Of a DNA stretch of 64,000 bases, positions 61,332-64,000 are shown piece after piece (the first letter of the stretch is position 1; each line of letters starts with the position of its first letter). The stretch is from JAKPBU01 sp964425695 (GTDB lineage: Bacteria; Pseudomonadota; Gammaproteobacteria; Xanthomonadales; Xanthomonadaceae): positions 137,573 through 201,572 of the forward strand of contig CAYRNF010000004.1 of assembly GCA_964425695.1 (NCBI GenBank), read 5' to 3'. A program made the translations under genes and the position numbers. A model generated the notes under the pieces. It searched no databases and had not been told where the DNA came from. It saw only the letters and a list, made by a program, of their open reading frames with translations.

Positions 61332-62774
61332 TCAGTTGGGCAAGGCCAGGTCGTCCAGCATGGCCTTCAGGAATCGCGCCGCTTCGCCGCCGGTGCAGGC
61401 GCGGTGGTCGAAGGTCAGCGACAGCGGGATCACCCGGTGCGCCTCGAACCCGCCCACCACCGGCGTGATCTGGTGGCGGCCGCGGCCGGCGGCCACGATG
61501 GCCACGCACGGCGGCACGACGACCGGGGTGGCATAGCGGCCGGCGAACATGCCGAAGTTCGACAGCGAGATCGTGTAGCCGGTCAGCTCGGTGGCCGGGA
61601 TGCTCCGGTCCTGCACCTGCGTGCGCAGCCGGTTGATGCCTTCGCGCACGCCGCGGGCGTCCAGCATGTCGGCGTTGCGCAGCGCGGGCACGAACAGTCC
61701 GTCGTCGGTGTCCACGGCGATGCCGATGTCCACGTGCGGGTGCAGCGTGCGCACCAGCTTGTCGCCGTCGAACCACGCGTTCAGCGCCGGCACCGCCTTG
61801 CAGGCGGTGCTGATGGCGCGGATCAGGCGCACGGTGACATCGTTGCCGGGGGTCCAGGCGTGGATGTCCGCGTCATCGGCGAGCGTGGTGGGCACCACCT
61901 TCGCGTGGGCGTCGGCCATGACCCGCGCCATGTTGCGGCGCACGCCCTTCAGCTGTTCCGGCTGGCCGCTGGCGGACACGCCCGGCGGTTGCGTGCGCAT
62001 GGGCTTGCCGGTGGCGGACAGCTGCGTGCGCGCGCCGCCGGCTGCGCTTGCAGGAGCGGCTTCAGCCGCGAGCTTCTGACTTTGCGAGCCCGGAGAAGCG
62101 CCTGCGGCTGAAGCCGCGCCTGCCACCGCCGCACCCGCCTGTGCGGAACCGTCCGCCGCCGCGCGCTTCACGTCCGCCATGGTGACCACGCCGTCGGCGC
62201 CGCTGCCGCGCACGCGCGCGATGTCCACGCCCAGCTTGCGCGCCATGGCGCGCACCGCGGGCACCGCCTTCACGCCGCCGGCGGTGCTGGCCTGCTCGCT
62301 GTGCACGGCGTCGGAGGACTGCATCGCACCGACCACCGTGCCGCTGTCCGCACGCTCGCCTGCGGCCGCGGACTTCTGCTCCGGCTGCGGTGCGTCGGTG
62401 GCGGCGATGGCGCCGCCGTCGCTGGAGGCCACCACCTTGTCGTCGGGCGCCGGGTCGTCGCTGCCCACCCCGTGCGAGGGCCCGTGGTGGTGGCCGGTGT
62501 CCTGGCCTTCCGCGCGCTGCGGCAGGTTCGGATCGATCTCGAATACGGCCAGCATGGTTCCGGTGACGATCACGTCGCCCGGACCGCCGGCCAGCTTCAG
62601 GACCTTGCCCGACACCGGCGAAGGCACCTCGACCACGGCCTTGGCGGTTTCCATCGACACCAGATTGTCGTCGAGGCGGATCGTGTCGCCTTCCTTGACG
62701 AACCATTCGACGATGGTGGCGTCGGGCAGGCCTTCGCCGAGGTCGGGGAGCTTGAAGGTTTTCGTTTCGGCCAT
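61332..62774 (-). CDS. 2-oxoacid dehydrogenase E2 (dihydrolipoyl acyltransferase)
   Basis: 480 residues. An N-terminal lipoyl domain with lipoylated Lys45 (METAKAVVEV), a long linker, a peripheral-subunit-binding domain (AVRAMARKLGVDIARVRGSG), a second Ala-rich linker and the catalytic acyltransferase domain with His457 in FDHRACTGG, where most E2s have DHRxxDG. It transfers acyl groups to CoA, most likely branched-chain ones. Part of the second linker is encoded by a palindromic repeat (62050-62123). Upstream in the same direction are the SH3 protein and E1-beta. Confidence 0.92.
   Translation of the reverse strand: MAETKTFKLPDLGEGLPDATIVEWFVKEGDTIRLDDNLVSMETAKAVVEVPSPVSGKVLKLAGGPGDVIVTGTMLAVFEIDPNLPQRAEGQDTGHHHGPSHGVGSDDPAPDDKVVASSDGGAIAATDAPQPEQKSAAAGERADSGTVVGAMQSSDAVHSEQASTAGGVKAVPAVRAMARKLGVDIARVRGSGADGVVTMADVKRAAADGSAQAGAAVAGAASAAGASPGSQSQKLAAEAAPASAAGGARTQLSATGKPMRTQPPGVSASGQPEQLKGVRRNMARVMADAHAKVVPTTLADDADIHAWTPGNDVTVRLIRAISTACKAVPALNAWFDGDKLVRTLHPHVDIGIAVDTDDGLFVPALRNADMLDARGVREGINRLRTQVQDRSIPATELTGYTISLSNFGMFAGRYATPVVVPPCVAIVAAGRGRHQITPVVGGFEAHRVIPLSLTFDHRACTGGEAARFLKAMLDDLALPN
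62050..62123. repeat. REP-like inverted repeat inside the E2 gene
   Basis: Left arm GCAGGAGCGGCTTCAGCCGC and right arm GCGGCTGAAGCCGCGCCTGC are near-perfect reverse complements. It is the same repeat family as at 61250. It lies within the E2 reading frame and encodes the Ala/Ser/Gln-rich linker (about residues 218-242). Confidence 0.8.
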
Positions 62775-62800
62775 CGGGATTTCTCGCAGGTCGTGTGATT

Positions 62801-62905
62801 GCTTCCCCCTTCGCGGAAAGGGGGACTGACGGGGATTCGCCTTGCACCTTCCTACAGGATCGAGCGCGAATCCCCGGTGGCCCTCTTGTTCAAAGGGGGC
62901 GAAGC
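62801..62905. repeat. Long inverted-repeat element upstream of E2
   Basis: Outer arms GCTTCCCCCTT (62801-62811) and AAGGGGGCGAAGC (62893-62905) and inner arms CGGGGATTCGC and GCGAATCCCCG form an imperfect dyad of about 105 bp. It lies between the SH3 protein gene and E2 and may fold in the mRNA. Confidence 0.6.
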
Positions 62906-62924
62906 CAAGGCAAGGGCAGCAGCG

Positions 62925-63269
62925 TCATTCGATGATCTCGAGCGCGCGCGCGGGGATCCAGCCGCTGTCGCCGCCCGCGTTCGTCGCCCACCACCAGCCT
63001 GCCAGTTCCTGGTGCAGCGTCACCACGTCGCCCACGGCGACGTCGAGCTCGCGCGTGTCGTAGTCCTGCAGCGCACTGGCCTGGCCGCGTTCGGCATCGA
63101 ACAGCGCGCTGGGCACCCAGCCGCCCAGGCCGCTGGCCAGCGCGGTCCACACGAACTGCGGCCACTCGGTGTCGCGATCGCCCAGGGTCACCCGCTCGCC
63201 GGCCTGCACCTGGATCGCGGGGCGATCCGGCGCGCGGTGCGGCAGGACGACGCGGGCCTGCCGGGCCAC
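62925..63269 (-). CDS. Small SH3-domain protein in the E1-beta/E2 operon
   Basis: 114 residues, no signal peptide. Two SH3-like halves: residues 18-60 (VTLGDRDTEWPQFVW) and 65-110 (ALQDYDTRELDVAVGDVVTL, then GWIPARALEIIE). It starts with GTG 63269, 3 bp after the E1-beta stop, so it is in the same operon. It may bind or organise the dehydrogenase complex; function unknown. Confidence 0.75.
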   Translation of the reverse strand: MARQARVVLPHRAPDRPAIQVQAGERVTLGDRDTEWPQFVWTALASGLGGWVPSALFDAERGQASALQDYDTRELDVAVGDVVTLHQELAGWWWATNAGGDSGWIPARALEIIE

Positions 63270-63272
63270 GAC

Positions 63273-64000
63273 TCAACCCGCCGCCAGCGTGCGCTTGGCC
63301 GCCGCCACGATCTTGTCCACGCTGGGCAGGTACTTCATCTCCAGTCGGAACAGCGGGATGTGCGTGTCGTAGCCGGTGACGCGTTCGATCGGCGCCAGCA
63401 GGTCGTACATGGATTCCTCCGCCAGGCGCGCGGCGATCTCCGCGCCGAAGCCCGCGGTGCGCGGCGCTTCGTGCACGATCACGCAGCGGCCGGTGCGTGC
63501 GACCGATTCCTGGATCGTGGCGAAGTCGTAGGGCTTGAGCGTGGCCACGTCGATGACCTCGGCGCTGATGCCGTCCTTGGCCAGCGCTTCGGCGGCTTCC
63601 AGCGTTTCCTTGACCTGCGCGCCCCAGGTCACCAGGGTCACGTCGGTGCCGTCGCGCAGCACGAAGCACACGTCCAGCGGCAGCGCCTCGCCGTCGTCGG
63701 GCACGAGTTCCTTGTACTGGCGGTAGATGCGCTTGGGCTCGAAGAAGATCACCGGGTCCGGTTCGCGGATCGCCGCCAGCAGCAGTCCGTAGGCGCGCGC
63801 GGGCGAGGAGGGCAGCACCACGCGCAGGCCCGGCACGTTGGTGAAGATCGCCTCGTTCGCCTCGCTGTGGTGCTCCGGCGCGCGGATGCCGCCGCCCCAC
63901 GGCACGCGCAGCACCATCGGGCAGGTCAGGCGCCCACGCGTGCGGTAGCGCATGCGCGCGGCGTGGCAGACGATGAAGTCGACCATCGGATACATGAAGC
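63273..64000 (-). CDS. 2-oxoacid dehydrogenase E1 beta subunit (partial)
   Basis: The 3' part only; the frame runs past the right edge. Motifs of transketolase-like E1-beta are seen: MYPMVDFIVCHAARMRYR, RVPWGGGIRAPEHHSE, PDPVIFFEPKRIYR, IDVATLKPYD and VIVHEAPRTAGFGAEI. It decarboxylates 2-oxoacids with thiamine diphosphate together with E1-alpha, which should lie to the right. The pattern fits branched-chain (Bkd-like) enzymes, which supply iso-fatty-acid primers in this family. Confidence 0.9.
   Translation of the reverse strand, partial: FMYPMVDFIVCHAARMRYRTRGRLTCPMVLRVPWGGGIRAPEHHSEANEAIFTNVPGLRVVLPSSPARAYGLLLAAIREPDPVIFFEPKRIYRQYKELVPDDGEALPLDVCFVLRDGTDVTLVTWGAQVKETLEAAEALAKDGISAEVIDVATLKPYDFATIQESVARTGRCVIVHEAPRTAGFGAEIAARLAEESMYDLLAPIERVTGYDTHIPLFRLEMKYLPSVDKIVAAAKRTLAAG

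Overview
The window is a 64 kb stretch of very GC-rich chromosome from a gammaproteobacterium, most likely a Lysobacteraceae/Xanthomonadaceae member (Lysobacter, Luteimonas or a close relative). This rests on family-typical genes: a TonB-dependent receptor, PhoP/PhoQ with a PepSY-like neighbour, TrpRS with a C-terminal DUF1508 extension, CtlX, MtfA and tandem entericidins. Extragenic palindromes of the 'GAGCGGCTTCAGCCGC' type, common in this family, point the same way. The assignment is by family resemblance, not by a search. About 67 protein genes and one tRNA-Thr were found. There are no rRNAs, phages, insertion sequences or CRISPR arrays.

Layout. 1-3.5 kb: end of a lytic transglycosylase, a zinc-ribbon protein, a PQQ-type sugar dehydrogenase and a dicarboxylate symporter. 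3.7-12.9 kb: a cell-wall peptide locus with a YkuD transpeptidase, L-Ala-D/L-Glu-type dipeptide epimerase, TonB-dependent receptor, serine hydrolase, NlpC/P60 endopeptidase and VanX-like D-Ala-D-Ala dipeptidase. 12.9-16.1 kb: small secreted, lipoprotein and metal-binding proteins and a HAD phosphatase.

16.3-44.2 kb is the most notable part: a contiguous low-oxygen island. It holds the cytochrome bd operon (cydP-cydA-cydB-cydX-ybgE, led by a GNAT acetyltransferase), a BON protein with an archaeal-type nucleotide phosphorylase and a PRPP-synthetase homologue, a beta-CASP nuclease and an MgtC-like protein. It continues with an SDR and P-type ATPase, an ABC exporter with adaptor, Hsp20, a DedA-like protein, an L,D-transpeptidase, two tandem-Usp proteins, a second GNAT and a low-affinity iron permease-like protein. 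It closes with a Crp/Fnr regulator and a PAS-GAF hybrid kinase with an OmpR-type response regulator. Ten FNR/ANR-type boxes (TTGAY-N4-RTCAR) lie in the promoters of this block, mostly 60-70 nt from the start codon. I noticed none elsewhere in the window. The gene content resembles the low-oxygen-activated (lxa) locus described in Burkholderia cenocepacia.

44.3-64 kb is housekeeping: dusA, ctlX, PhoP/PhoQ, mtfA, birA-coaX-SPOR protein, tRNA-Thr, arginase, two entericidins, CsbD, trpS, a GAF-GGEEF diguanylate cyclase, a secreted M23 peptidase, a VOC protein and part of a branched-chain-type 2-oxoacid dehydrogenase operon (E1-beta, a small SH3 protein, E2). Family-type palindromic repeats lie between genes, and one appears to lie in frame inside the E2 linker.
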